In this document: positions 25,646 through 37,520 of the stretch, one piece after another
Layout: every line of letters begins with the position of its first letter
How positions within the stretch are numbered: the first letter of the stretch is position 1
NCBI GenBank assembly: GCA_905116865.2
Contig: CAJHNH020001100.1
Coordinates: 1-64,000, forward strand
Direction: 5' to 3'
Source of the DNA: Candidula unifasciata
Lineage: Eukaryota > Mollusca > Gastropoda > Stylommatophora > Geomitridae
Length of the DNA stretch: 64,000 bases
Position numbers and translations under genes: made by a program
Notes under the pieces: generated by a model
What the model was told of the DNA's origin: nothing
Seen by the model: the letters and a program-made list of their open reading frames with translations, nothing else
The model's database searches: none

Positions 25646-25860
25646 GTATATGTTTGTGGACTTACCTTTAGCGTGTATTACCCTTATCAGAATCAGTAGG
25701 GGCAGCAGGACACAGCTAGTGAAGGTTGCCGGAGCAGACATAATTCATCAGTCGGTGACCTAGCATAAACGTGGACACGTCGCCTACTGGGCAAGTCACT
25801 CTCTGACCATTGTCCACTTGCACGGCTTATTCGGTAAACTCTCTGTCCTGTTATGGTATT

Positions 25861-26056
25861 TTTCACTGGAGCTTGTTCTCTGGAGCTTGTTCTCTGGAGC
25901 TTGTTCTCTGGAACTTGTTCTCTGGAACTTGTTCTCTGGAGCTTGTTCACTGGAGCTTGTTCTCTGGAGCTTGTTCTCTGGAGCTTGTTCTCTGGAGCTT
26001 GTTCTCTAGAGCTTGTTCACTGGAGCTTGTTCTCTCGAGCTTGTTCTCTGGAGCTC
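25861..26056. repeat. 14-bp minisatellite
   Basis: About 14 units of CTCTGGAGCTTGTT. With a 14-bp period every reading frame is visited in turn, which explains the overlapping Leu/Ser/Gly-rich ORFs. Confidence 0.95.
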
Positions 26057-26612
26057 TTCTCTAGAGATCGTCCTTCAACAGGCTGCCAGGATGACAGGTG
26101 AAACCCTAACCTTCTGTGCGTGCACACAATCTCTATCTGTGAATTACTTCTGGTTTATAATATTACACAAATACTGAATTCTTATTTTTTTTTTAAATAT
26201 CTGTCAATGAAATATTTTTGGTTCACAACCACACAATAATAGCCAGTTGTATAAGTAGGTTCAGGTACATATGTACTGGGAGACTGATCCCCGAGGTGGA
26301 GTGCGGAGACAGTTTCTTCAAGTCTGTAGCTGACACCGACCACCTGTCTATGCTGTCTCGACTGGGTGGAGAACACACGCAACTGACGCGTAAATCCTTA
26401 TATAGGGCTATGCGCGAGGCTTCTCCTTGCCAGATTGTGGGTGGCGCCCCACGCCGCCTCAAGTCTGGCTACAGACCCAGCTTCTAGATCGTTCAGTTGT
26501 CAGGGTTGAGGGCCGTTGGCTGGCTTTCAGTTTAAAATACCAGATTTTGTCCATGCTGCGATTTCCAGTCAGACAGATCACTTTTAGCAGCTACCCGAAT
26601 ACTATTGATACG
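26057..26612. other. Unassigned spacer
   Basis: No gene or element recognised; small ORFs on both strands overlap each other. Confidence 0.5.
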
Positions 26613-26905
26613 GTCATGTCTGACAACTCACTATCATCGGAAACTGATCGGGGGGGGGGGGAGGAGGATAATGTCACCCACAATACCAGATCTGAGTTAG
26701 ATTGTGCACAACTCACTATCATCGGAAACTGATCGGGGGGGGGGGGGGGGGGCTTGAAGGATAATGTCACCCACAATACCAGATACTGAGTTAGATTGTG
26801 CACAACTCACTATCATCGGAAACTGATCGGGGGGGGGGGGGGGGGGGGGAGTTGAAGGATAATGTCACCCACAATACCAGATCTGAGTTAGATTGTGCAC
26901 AACTC
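26613..26905. repeat. Three-copy repeat with poly-G tracts
   Basis: Three units of roughly 90-100 bp, each ACTCACTATCATCGGAAAC, TGATC, a G run of variable length (from about 13 to 20 or more) and ATAATGTCACCCACAATACC. Length variation sits mainly in the G run. Confidence 0.9.
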
Positions 26906-27190
26906 AACAACAACAAAAAAGGAAAGGACCCTTTTCCACGCCTTTGGCATATATGGCATATATGGCTAGACCTAAATTTTTATAGACCAAACGGCACAAG
27001 ATGGGCGATGTGGTCAGTATCACGCCGGCCGCCTCTACTTTCCGGGATTGCACCCGGTACCCACTCAAAGCTGGGTCGACCTGGGAGCCAAGGTCATTTT
27101 TGAAAAAAAAAGTCCAGATTCGCCAGGGAGCGAACCCACGACCTTCCGATCCGCGGCGAGCGAGTGTGCACAACTGCGACCACATTTCTT
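26906..27190 (-). mobile_element. tRNA-derived SINE
   Basis: On the minus strand the 5' end reads TGGTCGCAGTTGTG (A-box-like), followed by GGTCGTGGGTTCGCTCCC, a good pol III B box (GGTTCGANTCC type) at a tRNA-like spacing of about 40 bp. A body with GGTACCGGGTGCAATCCCGG follows. The 3' tail on the minus strand is TTTTTTGTTGTTGTTG at about 26908-26925. Start, internal promoter and tail are all in the right order. I do not see clear target-site duplications. The parent tRNA is not identified. Confidence 0.75.
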
Positions 27191-27367
27191 TGTCTCCAGC
27201 TTGTGGTATTTATCCTTTTTCTCCTCCATCTCCTTCTCTCACTCCCCTTCCTTTGTCTGTTTTGTGCCTATGTGTTTGCTTGCCTGCATGTTTTTGTTTT
27301 TATGTAAGAGTTTCTGCTTGTCTGCTAGCTTGTGAATTAAATTATGTTTGAATCCTGCCTCTGCGCG

Positions 27368-27377
27368 CGTGTGTGTA

Positions 27378-27445
<68 letters not shown>

Positions 27446-27481
27446 TGCGTGTGTGTGTGTATGTGTGTGTGTGTGTGTGTG
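27368..27481. repeat. Compound (GT)n(AT)n(GT)n microsatellite
   Basis: (GT)n, then about 42 bp of (AT)n, then (GT)n again. It is followed by C-rich runs at 27520-27547. Confidence 0.97.
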
Positions 27482-28224
27482 CTACAAATGTCGGAATCGA
27501 GGGGCTCAGGTCCCTTGAAACCCCCCCCCTCACCGCCCCCCCCCCCTTCCGTCTCCCCTCCCTCACTCACTGAATTGTTTTTGTTTTTTGTTAACGTTCT
27601 TTTTTTTCCGGCGACTGTTTAAAACACCGTTCTAACAACTTTTAACATGCTTAAAGACAATTCCAACTTCTTTAAATATCCAGTCAAGTCCGTGTGTGTG
27701 TCCTATCTTGAAATAACAGTAGCCTAACTAGTGCTTTGTGTATGCGTTATTTGGGAGAAATCATTGTAGCTTCCTTGATAAGAAAGTAACAGGGGTTAAG
27801 CTCGTAAATACAGTCTAGGTTGATGGGGAAAATAAGTGACAAAAAAGGGGAGGGGTGTAGGACGTTGTTCACATGTAATTACAGCTGTTACTGTACATAC
27901 ATGCAAATAATTTTTATGATAATGTTTCTAAATGACTGCTGGTTCGAGACAGTCACGCTTAATTGGCCATGAGTGCTCCTAAAATTGAAAAGTCAGATGA
28001 ACTGAAACATATCTAGTGCTAACTAGCACACAACATCTAGCAGTGATACTCCTTCAGAATGATTGTTTCTGTTTATAAATATTTCTTCTCAGGATACATC
28101 CAATTTAAATGCATACAGTTCGTGTCAACTTGGTAATAAGGCTTCAACAACAACACTCAATGAATTAGCAATTTGAAATTCGGTACCTTTAAATCCGACC
28201 CCCCCCCCCCTCCACACCCGCCCT
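27482..28224. other. Unassigned spacer
   Basis: No gene recognised. A C10 run lies at about 28200-28210, directly before the 51-bp array. Confidence 0.5.
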
Positions 28225-29835
28225 CAAATGTCGCGCTTGCATACACTACCTCTGCATGATTATCACTTAATACATCGTGCTTGCATACACCATATACTAC
28301 ATCCACACGATTATCACTTAATACATCTCGCTCGCATACACTTTACACAACCTCTACATGATTATCACTTAATACATCGTGCTTGCATAGACAATATACT
28401 ACATCTACACGATTATCACTTAATACATCGTGCTTGCATACACCATATACTACATCTACACGATAATCACTTAATACATCTCGCTCGCATACACTTTACA
28501 CTACCTCTACATGATTATCACTTAATATATCACGCTTGCATACACTATACACTATATATACCCGATTATCACTTAAAATATCACGCTTGCATACACTTTA
28601 CACCACATCTACATGATTATCGCTTAAAATATTGCGCTTGCACACACTTTACACCACCTCTACATGATTATCACTTAATACATCTCGCTTGCATACACTT
28701 TACACTACCTCTACATGATTATCACTTAATACATCTCGCTTGCATACACTTTACACCACCTCTACATGATTATCACTTAATACATCTCGCTTGCATACAC
28801 TATACACTACCTCTACAGGATTATCACTTAATACATCTCGCTTGCATACACTATACACTACCTCTACAGGATTATCGTTTAACGCTTGCATACACTATAC
28901 ACTACCTCTGCATGATTATCACTTAATATATTGCGCTTGCATACACAATACATTACAGTAATGATTACATCTACATGATTATCACTTAATATATTGTGCT
29001 TCCATACACTATACACTACATCTACACGATTATCACTTAATACATCTCGCTCGCATACACTTTACACTACCTCTACATGATTATCACTTAATACATCTCG
29101 CTCGCATACACTTTACACTACCTCTACATGATTATCACTTAATATATCACGCTTGCATACACCATATACTACATCTACACGATTATCACTTAATACATCT
29201 CGCTCGCATACACTTTACACTACCTCTACATGATTATCACTTAATATATCACGCTTGCATACACTATACACTATATATACCCGATTATCACTTAATACAT
29301 CTCGCTTGCATACACTTTACACCACCTCTACATGATTATCACTTAATATATCGCGCTTGCATACACTTTACACCACCTCTACATGATTATCACTTAATAC
29401 ATCTCGCTCGCATACACTTTACACTACCTCTACACGATTATCACTTAATATATTGCGCTTGCACACACTTTACACTACCTCTACATGATTATCACTTAAT
29501 ATATTGCGCTTGCACACACTTTACACTACCTCTACATGATTATCACTTAATATATGGCGCTTGCATACACAATACATTACAGTAATGATTACATCTACAT
29601 GATTATCACTTAATATATTGTCCTTCCATACACTATACACTATATATACCCGATTATCACTTAATATATTGCGCTTGTATACAATTTACACTACATCTAC
29701 ATGATTATCACTTAATATATTGCGCTTGCATACACAATACATAACAGTAATGATTACATCTACACGATTATCACCTAATACATTGTGCTTCCATACACTA
29801 TACACTACATCTACACGATTAGCACTTAATATTCG
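28225..29835. repeat. 51-bp minisatellite
   Basis: About 31 units of 51 bp keyed by CTACATGATTATCACTTAAT, ACATCTCGCTTGCATACAC and TTTACACTACCT (28686 to 28737). Two longer variants with ATTACAGTAATGATTACATC occur near 28950 and 29575, and a third near 29745. The 232-codon ORF at its start is a repeat artefact. Confidence 0.96.
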
Positions 29836-30840
29836 CATTCGCAGAACAGCTTACACACAACATTTATGTCATTTGTAAACAATTTAGATTTGAAAAGTTA
29901 ATACTAAAGGCACCAACCCATGCACTTTTATAAGATAAAAAAAGTTCAAAAGTCAGTTTTCTCATCTCTATATTTCTGTTCGTTGTGTTTGTGTGAAATC
30001 CTAAAATCTCAGCTAATGTAAAGACTAGAAACAGGAAATAGAGCATGAATATTCCTTGAACAATCATTTAGGGACTGGTCTTTAAAGTAGATTTTAGAAA
30101 GTTTTAGTTTGTTAAATTAATCATTGTCTTATAATGCAAGATTTTTTGTGACTTTTTCAATAAATCTACATTTTAAAATTCTACGGAAAATATTAAAAAG
30201 CATACATGTTTAAAGTAAAAAAAAAATAACTACACATGTACCTCTAAATATGATAAAAAGTCATGAATCTATCATCTTTTTTTTAATACGTATGTTTGTT
30301 TTTGAAATTTTAGGATTTTAAGTACATGTTGTCTTTCCCCACAAGATGGCGGCTATTGCTATGACAACTATGATTTTTTTCACACTTAAAGTATGCAAAT
30401 GTAATAACATATATCCCTTCAATGACCTTTATAAAATAATTGCTCTAACTCTGTAAATAATTTACAAAATAATTGTGGTGTAGTGACCCCTTAATATAAC
30501 TGCGAATTTGCTCCACCGCTAAAGCTGATATACACATCTAGCAAAATAATTGTCACGTGGTCCCTTCCCTTTTGAGACTTTCTACAAGCATGGCGTAGAT
30601 GGCTTTTGTTTCACCCCGTTTATCTCTAAGTCTCTTATTCCTTCTATAAATGTCTTTTCGTAGATTATCATGACTGAAATAGGGCGTACTATCATCTTTC
30701 ACTTTTCATCATTCTCCTTGTCTTTGTCTACAGTCGGTCCTACCCTTTTTACTCAAAATAACAAGTTTCTCTCCGCAGCGGATGTTTTCTGCCTGAATAC
30801 TTAAACACATTGTCTCTAGTAGTTGCTTTATTACTCTGGG
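29836..30840. other. Unassigned AT-rich spacer
   Basis: About 1 kb with no recognised gene. It holds an AAGATGGCGGC word near 30344, matching a YY1-type site by sequence only. Confidence 0.45.
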
Positions 30841-31420
30841 GAAATATCGGCTTCGTAGGAGAAAATGTCACAAACTTTGAATATCTAGGCTCTATAATAA
30901 ACAATAATGGAGACTGTTCGACAGAAATTAAAAGGAGCCATAGCAATGCAAAGATTGAACAGCCTTACCAGCAAGGAGATAAAAATTAGAATTTTGAAAC
31001 TTCCCTGTGGCTACATACGGATGTGAGTCGTGGACTATCTCTCAGTCCTTAAGAAAGAGAATAGGGGCTTTTGAGCTGAAATGCTATAGAAAGATGCTCA
31101 GAATATCTTGAACAAAGAAAATGAGATATATTGTCATCTTACAAGATCTGAACATCAAGGAAGATTGGCTAATAAACAGCATCCTTTCTCGAAAGCTGAA
31201 ATATTTTGGTCATTTCAAGCGCCACAACGGATTGGAAAAAATTAAAGCAGAAGGCATGGTACCCGGAAGGAGGGGCAGAGGCCGACCTCACGAATGGGCA
31301 CAGGATATAAGTGACTCCTTGAGTGTGAAAGTGCATGACGCTGGAGAACTAGCGAGAGACCGAGTTTCTTTCAGGCAGACTGTGATGAGAGCGACGTTCT
31401 GCAAAGGACCTGCTACATGA
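30841..31420 (+). pseudogene. LINE reverse-transcriptase C-terminal fragment
   Basis: Reads FEYLGSIINNNGDCSTEIK (about 30880-30930), a degraded middle, CESWTISQSLRKRIGAFELK (about 31025-31080), CYRKMLRI, then the ORF at 31121-31420 with LINSILSRKLKYFGHFKRHN, GRRGRGRPHEWAQDISDSL and RDRVSFRQ. This is the palm/thumb and tail of a LINE polyprotein. It ends at an ATGATGATG-type microsatellite. The antisense fragment at 52300-52830 is another copy of the same family. Frameshifts make it non-functional. Confidence 0.9.
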
Positions 31421-31559
31421 TGATGATGAGGAGATCGACTGGGAATGTAATTCTGACCAGGTCGCTGCAACCATTTACCTGACTGGGAAATTAAAATAAT
31501 ATTATCCTTTCTGGTGGAATTAATTAACAGCTGACTCAGTTGAGGATCTTTGCTTCCAT

Positions 31560-32650
31560 AGTCTCGCCAACCCCACGTGGATATACATTGATGTAGTAAG
31601 TGTGTGGCTTTGAATCCTAACACTGCACACCCACGTGAGAAACTGGACTGATATCTGAGCTATGTTGATCTCAGAGACAATCCTGGATAACCAAGAAAAC
31701 AGCAAAAAGTGGCTCGTACAATAAAATTAAAGTAGCTGTAGTTGTGTGACACAGTTGCGTCTTTCACATCTCCCCAAGCATAGATGTGCCTTATTCGGAA
31801 CATAGTATGCGATAGAAACAGCTCGTAGCTCTCTTGGTCGTACTCAACAACACACAATGTAATAAACTATTAAAACTGAGTTTTTTTATTCAACAATATT
31901 GTCAAGTCATGCAACACGAATAATTTCACTAAACAACAGTATAGGAACACTTCATTAACTTATTGATGGCTATTCATATATCTGACGATAAGTTCTTTAA
32001 TCTCCTCTAGCCAAACTCAACCAAAGTTCAATCTATTTCTTCTAACGAAGCAGAGCTCTTGTCAGCCACCCTCTCAAGCGTCTAGGCACTGATTATCTTT
32101 TCTCTCCCCTCCGCTCTTCACACCCGCCTCCTCTCTCTTCCCGGCGTGTGTTCTCAATCACTGTATGTCACCCTTCATCCTGCTCTGTGTTATCGTCTTC
32201 AGGTGGTCGCCTGCATTCTGAGATGCTCTCGAGCACTTGTCGACCTCATTCTCTCTAGTGCATCTTCGTGTGGTTTGTCCTAAACAGCGTTCCAATCTAG
32301 TTTCTTGGCTTGTCCGCTTATCATACGTCTACATCGGTCAACGTCAGATGTCACGGCTTTATTTGGATAAACGTACTCTATTCAACCCTGGTCACAGTGC
32401 ACCTGTTCCTACTTACTCCCCCAAAGGTTACTGACGTATCTGTTTGGCCTTGTCTGACCAGCGTTCTAATCACCGTTTTCTATCATGCCACCCAATGATG
32501 GATTGGCATGCATTGATGGTCGTCTGATTGTATGCATTCTTCATTTAAGAATCTTCCTAAACCCTATTCAATTCATTTGTGTCCACACGAGTAGGAAAAG
32601 GACAGTTAGATATCAAGATGACACCAATGAGATAATTTTATACAGTAGTA
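31560..32650 (-). mobile_element. Older relative of the 34276 LTR, split by an insertion
   Basis: 31560-31747 aligns by eye with the left end of the young LTR (CCACGTGG, GCACACCCACGTGAGAAACT, GCTATGTTGATC, CCAAGAAAACAGC, GTGGCTCGT). The next stretch of that LTR (GAGTAGGAAAAGG, TAGATATCA) resumes at 32583-32650. The 829 bp between (31748-32576) are flanked on both sides by TTGTGT, as expected for an insertion with a 6-bp duplication. The identity of the insert is unknown. Strand is given by analogy with the younger element. Similarity fades after 32650. Confidence 0.7.
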
Positions 32651-32859
32651 GATAGAAACAAAATTCAGCTATTGTAGGGTGTGATTGCTAAATAACATGT
32701 ATTTATTGGAACCTTTCCGTCTTTACAGACGATAGTGTTATACTTCGCTATGAGGAGGAATGTGACTCACAGCCCATGGCGATGGCGAAGTGACTAGCAA
32801 GACCCGTCTGTGGTAAGATAGGTCTTCCGCAATGATAACATGTGATTTCAAGACCATTG

Positions 32860-34275
32860 TTGTCAACATTTGTGTTTTTCCTGCCATTTAATGCCAAGTA
32901 TTCTTCTTATGCGAAAGCTATCTAGCCGTCTCTCCTGGTGCGAATAAGCTGACCAAGTTTCATTGCTACAAATCAGAGTGCTGAGAAGACAAGCCTGATG
33001 GACAAGAGTTTGCATTTTAATTGTTAACTTTGTGTTCTCCCAAACTCTTTTGGTCATTCTGCTCATTGTTGTTGCTGCCCTACCTATCCTGATGTTGATT
33101 TTTTTTAGTCCAGATAGGTAAAATGATCTACTGTTTCCAGCTCTTCGCCGTCAGTGTAAACTGTAGTTCTATCATTAACACTTTGCAAAATAACCTTTTG
33201 TCTTCTTTTTTTTTTTTTTTTTGCTGACTGTTAGTCCAAATTCACAGCATGCATCAGCAAAGGCACATATTAAACATTGCAGCTCCTCCTCTGAGTGAAT
33301 GGTTTTTACAGTATCATCGGCAAACAGCAGCTCTCTGGTAAGTACCTTTCTTATCCTGGTTTTAGCCTTCAGCCTGCGAGCATTGCAGAGGCTGCCAGCG
33401 TATCCAGAATGGATGGATGTACCACCCTTATGGCCTCGAAATCATGTTCCAAAAGAAGTGAGAAGTATATTCCAAGGAGGGTAGGAGCAAGTACACATCC
33501 CTTCTTCACTCCTTTGTTGGTTACAAAGTCCTCCTGTGTTACACACTCAAAGTTGATTCATACATGTGTGGAACGACTCAATAATGTTCAGTAGTGTAGG
33601 TGGACACTCAATCTTCTTCAGCGTGTTGAACGGACCTTTTCGACTAACTAAATCAAATGCCTTGATAAGATCAATAAAAGCAACATACAGTGATAGATTC
33701 TGTTCGCAGCATTTTTCCTGCTACTGTAGACATCAAAATAACATATCAGTGGTAAAGCGGTTCCCACACTAGGACTTGGGCAAACCCGGTCTCCGAGGAT
33801 CTGGAGTCTTTGCAGAACAATGCTCGCAAGTACTCTTCCAACAGTACACAGTAGTGATATTCCTCTGTAGCTATTGCAGCTATTGCAGTCACTCCGATCA
33901 CCCTTGTTCTTGTACATAGTTATGATGTTTGAGCCTTGGAAGTCTTGCAAAACCTGTCCCTCTTGCCAGCAGAGTGTTATTAGCTAATGAATGTGGGGGA
34001 GGGGGAGGGGGGGTTAGAATGTCTTTCCAACTCCTGATTATCTCAATAGGGGGCTTTCCCCGAAGCCAGTTCATCAATAGCATTCCTAACTTCTACAACT
34101 GTTGGAAATGTGTCCAGATAGTCAAGAGTTGGTAGCGTCTAAATGGCATTAAGAGCACCATCTGCTAGTTTAATATCAACTGAGTGAAGCTCCAGATAAT
34201 GTTCGACCCATCTATCTAGATGCTTCTTCTTGTCGTAAATAATCTCCCCATTCAAACTCTTTAGTGGTGCACTTT
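32860..34275 (-). pseudogene. Antisense LINE reverse transcriptase, truncated by the LTR element
   Basis: Read on the minus strand from the right: LNGEIIYDKKKHLDRWVEHY (linker before RT), GKPPIEIIRSWK, MYKNKGDRSDCNSCNSYRGI (RT entry), then GVKKGCVLAPT (near 33500), RELLFADDTVKTIHS with an intact FADD box near 33310-33330, then SVNDRTTVYTDGEELETVDH and MTKRVWENTKLTI with HQACLLSTLICSNETW and RRILGIKWQ. The order is that of a LINE RT with its thumb. Several frame changes are present. Upstream coding ends abruptly at 34275, exactly where the LTR element begins, so the LTR element probably inserted into it. Same broad LINE group as the 57146 fragment. Confidence 0.85.
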
Positions 34276-35647
34276 TGTCGCGCGCCCACGTGGGTAAATA
34301 CACTGATATAGTGAGGGTGTGGGTTTGAACCTTAACAATGCCCACCCACGTGAGAAACTGGACTATTATCTAAGCTATGTTGATCCTAGACAGTCCTGGA
34401 TAGCCAAGAAAACAGCGAGTGGCTCGTTCCATGAAATGAAAGTTGCTGTACTTGTATCCACAGGAGTAGGAGAAGGGATAGATAGATATCAGGATACACC
34501 CACTGTGATATTATCTCGATACACAGTTAACCCCTGCGACTATTCTCCTCTCCTGGCATTACTTAAAAGCCCCCATCAAGTGATTTAAATATTTGTTAGC
34601 TGAAGTAAACTAATATGCACAAAGACACTTGAACCTAAGTACACAATTTACTCAACTATGTTTTAAGAAAATCAACCATGATTTATTTGAATAAATCGAA
34701 ATTAAAATGAACTTGTTTAGGCTAGTAGAGTTTAGGTTATGTGAATGATGAAATCATAAAGGTTTTGGAAAGTAACAACCTTTGGACAGTTCTCGGCTTG
34801 AGACCCTGCCTATCTTTTCCAGTTTGTCGTCCTCACTGCTTTCTGCAGGTCGTTACACTCGACGGTCGGCAAATAATGGATGCCTACTAGTCCCTGCCCA
34901 ATGTGGGAACTGGAGAATGAAGAAACAAGCGCATATTTGTAGCATCTGCTCTAGATGTACACTAAGCATGTATATTATACTAACATCAAGCATGTTTATT
35001 TAAATAAAACATTTCCTCTCTCCCTCATGCTCACATTCACTCCTGTCCAATTTGAAAGGGCTTATGTCTCACATTCCAACTGTTACATCTTCTGCCTTCC
35101 TCTACACGTCCTGTAATGATAGTCAAGTCTTCTACGTCAGGTGCCAGCTCTCGTACAGACTCAAAATGACAATCAGTCAGACAGAACCAGTTCTGGAATC
35201 TATGCTTGGAACAATCGACGCGCCCAGAATGCTAACAATAGTTCTGGGGCGAATCAAATAACAAATCTCGTGGATTTACTCTCCGGGATCAATCTCCGCA
35301 TTAGCCTCCCGAGAGTTAAACACATTTCAGTGTGTTAGCGGTATGTAATACAGATTCACATTAACCACACGTGAAAAGATTGCCAAAGTTATCTTCACGC
35401 TTGTGATTTCAAAAACATGATAGTTCATTAAATTTCAATGGCAACAACAACATTTAGGTTTTACAACATTGAAACACATGTGCACGAAAAACATTCATGA
35501 CACTATCAAATAGGATATAAAGCAATGTGACAGTGCCCTACGAGAATGAAGAAATGTCCGCCTAGGAGTACTACAAAGTGATGAAGACACACACTTGAGT
35601 AAAAAGACAGTTAGATCTCTATCATAAAATATAGATTTGAACCTAAT
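34276..35647 (-). repeat. Left LTR (3' LTR of the minus-strand element)
   Basis: Matches 38154-39525 base for base apart from about seven substitutions. Its right end (ACCTAAT) contains the stop codon of the internal ORF. Confidence 0.9.
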
Positions 35648-37520
35648 GTCGGATAATCAAAGATCCACGCTTTGTCAACGGGACTCCTCTGCGCCGTTGA
35701 CTGACAACCTCTGTGCGTTTCCTCACTTCGCCGCGCCCTATCTGCCTAGGGAGAGCCTGAAGTGTTCTACTAAAAGGATTAGTCGCAGTCAGGTTGGATC
35801 CTCTTCTCCTCAGTCCACAGATTCTTGAAAAACCTGTTACAAATCTCCTCGTAAAACGAGGGATATCTTCACTCATCGTGATCCCACGAAGTGAGTGCCA
35901 CTTACCACTAACAATTTCTCTGAAGAGTGTCCATTTGTTGCCTCTTCGGTGCATTCTGTCTTTACCTTGCCAAATTGTCAGGGTGGAATTGTCTTTAACA
36001 AAGATCAGTCCAGAGTCAGAGCACGAAATTAAGTCAGGGAGTTCAGTCGAATCATAAGAAAACTCAGGGTTTCCTGTAGACTGTAAGGTGGGATTTCTTC
36101 GCAATGAAGTTTCCACCACCAGCTGAGATACCCCTGTCACTTCATTCGAAGCAAAGAGTACTACAAGGCCAGAATGTTGGGGTTCCCTACTATTCATGGC
36201 TTGTTCTGCTTCAAAGTCCTTCATCAGAAGTATCCCTGTCGCCCCAGCTGTACAGGGCAGCAGAGACAAGTTGTCTCCCTGCTCACGAAAAGTATTTTCT
36301 TCTTCGATAATGGCAAACACTTCTGTCTGTCCATTATCGACGTGCACAGGCCTAGCAGAATTGTCCTGTTTATGTCGAGTCTCTAAGATCGTCAAGACGT
36401 CCAGAGAACTCTCCTCCTCATCTGCTATTCTCACCTTGGTCTGGCTTTCATATGCACAGTCTAGTGAAAGCAAATCAGGAGGTGTGTTGCCGCCATCGCA
36501 GTCAACTCCTTTGGGTGCAAAGTCAGAACTAACACATTCCATTGGGCATGCGGCCGCATCCCAGGAAATAGGGGACACAGGTTCAGCGTTATTCCCTACA
36601 TCAGTCTGCTTTAATTCCTCTTCCTGCATGAAGGGACCAAAGGGGATATGGGAGTTGGGTAAGTCTTTGCCCTCGTCCTCATTAATGTCTGGTGTGACAG
36701 TCGAACCGCTATGTCTACGGTTACAACCGTTATCACGCTTGTCACTACTGTCAGGTTCGATCTCATTTATCTCGTCTGAGGTAATGGGAGTAAGGGGTTC
36801 CAGCAATGTAGATCTGGTCCCTTTAGAAGATTTCTGCTTCTTGTTCCATCTTTTCCTTTTAGGCCTAAGAATGGAAGTAAAGGGGTCCAGCAATGTAGAT
36901 CTGGTTATCCCTAAAGAAGAGTTCTCCTTGTTGCCTCTTTTCTCTGTAGGAATAAGAGGTGTGAGATACTGTCCTCCGGTTTTTATGTTTTCTTCCTTAG
37001 CTGTTGAGTTTGGCCAAGGAGTGCTCACCTCAATGGTTAGATAGTGTGCCCCCACCATACCTGCTTGAGTTTCAGCCTGAGTTATTGGTTTTTCCTCGCA
37101 TATACTCGCAGTTTCCTCAACGCTAATGTTTTCTGCTTGCTGTTTTATCCTATCTTTTTCTGCCCTCTCAAGTAGCAGTTTTCGATGAATTTCTTCACTC
37201 TTACGCCGCATCCTTTCAGCAAATCCTTCCTGAATACACTCTATCTCTCTTTCTAATTCTTCTCTTATAAGCTGTATGTCTCTTTCATACTCTACTTTCC
37301 TTAGCTGTTCCTCTCTTTCATACTCTTCTTTCCTAACCTGTTCCTTCCTATTATATTCTTCTAGCTCCAACTGGCGCTTTTTCTCTGCAGCATTACGGGC
37401 AACCATATAATCAAAAGTATCCATCTGGCATTTAATATATGTTTCTAACTGTGCCCCTACTCTACCCTCAACTATCCCGAATTTCCTTACATCTTTTTGG
37501 TGCTCGGTACGTAAGTCCAT
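35643..37520 (-). CDS. Unknown coiled-coil protein encoded by the LTR element
   Basis: Intact minus-strand ORF. The first ATG is at 37520, giving 625 codons plus stop; the frame stays open to 37643 but begins there with TTG, so I prefer the ATG. About residues 30-135 form a strongly charged Glu/Arg/Lys region (YEREEQLRKVEYERDIQLI, LEREIECIQE, ERMRRKSEEIHRKLLLERAE) that should be a long coiled coil. The middle is polar with two similar segments, STLLDPFTSILRPKRKR and STLLEPLTPI. The rest is acidic and probably disordered, ending in a basic tail (LTKRGSLIIRH). I see no CCHC knuckle, protease or polymerase motif. Charged coiled coils are common at the N-terminus of Gag-like proteins of invertebrate LTR elements, so a structural role is possible. 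A captured host sequence is the alternative. The stop codon falls inside the LTR. Confidence 0.65.
   Translation of the reverse strand: MDLRTEHQKDVRKFGIVEGRVGAQLETYIKCQMDTFDYMVARNAAEKKRQLELEEYNRKEQVRKEEYEREEQLRKVEYERDIQLIREELEREIECIQEGFAERMRRKSEEIHRKLLLERAEKDRIKQQAENISVEETASICEEKPITQAETQAGMVGAHYLTIEVSTPWPNSTAKEENIKTGGQYLTPLIPTEKRGNKENSSLGITRSTLLDPFTSILRPKRKRWNKKQKSSKGTRSTLLEPLTPITSDEINEIEPDSSDKRDNGCNRRHSGSTVTPDINEDEGKDLPNSHIPFGPFMQEEELKQTDVGNNAEPVSPISWDAAACPMECVSSDFAPKGVDCDGGNTPPDLLSLDCAYESQTKVRIADEEESSLDVLTILETRHKQDNSARPVHVDNGQTEVFAIIEEENTFREQGDNLSLLPCTAGATGILLMKDFEAEQAMNSREPQHSGLVVLFASNEVTGVSQLVVETSLRRNPTLQSTGNPEFSYDSTELPDLISCSDSGLIFVKDNSTLTIWQGKDRMHRRGNKWTLFREIVSGKWHSLRGITMSEDIPRFTRRFVTGFSRICGLRRRGSNLTATNPFSRTLQALPRQIGRGEVRKRTEVVSQRRRGVPLTKRGSLIIRH

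Noticed and set aside
25810..26101. Leu/Ser-rich ORFs in three overlapping frames
   Set aside because: They come from a 14-bp tandem repeat that cycles through all frames.
28228..28926. 232-codon His-rich ORF
   Set aside because: Produced by the 51-bp repeat (17 codons per unit); it ends when a unit is truncated near 28880.
30340..30360. AAGATGGCGGC word as a YY1-type promoter element
   Set aside because: A single short match in an AT-rich region with no gene start nearby; chance is sufficient.
36196..37044. 282-codon plus-strand ORF inside the LTR element
   Set aside because: It is antisense to the longer, uninterrupted minus-strand ORF that agrees with the primer-site orientation; it shows no motif and looks like a shadow frame.
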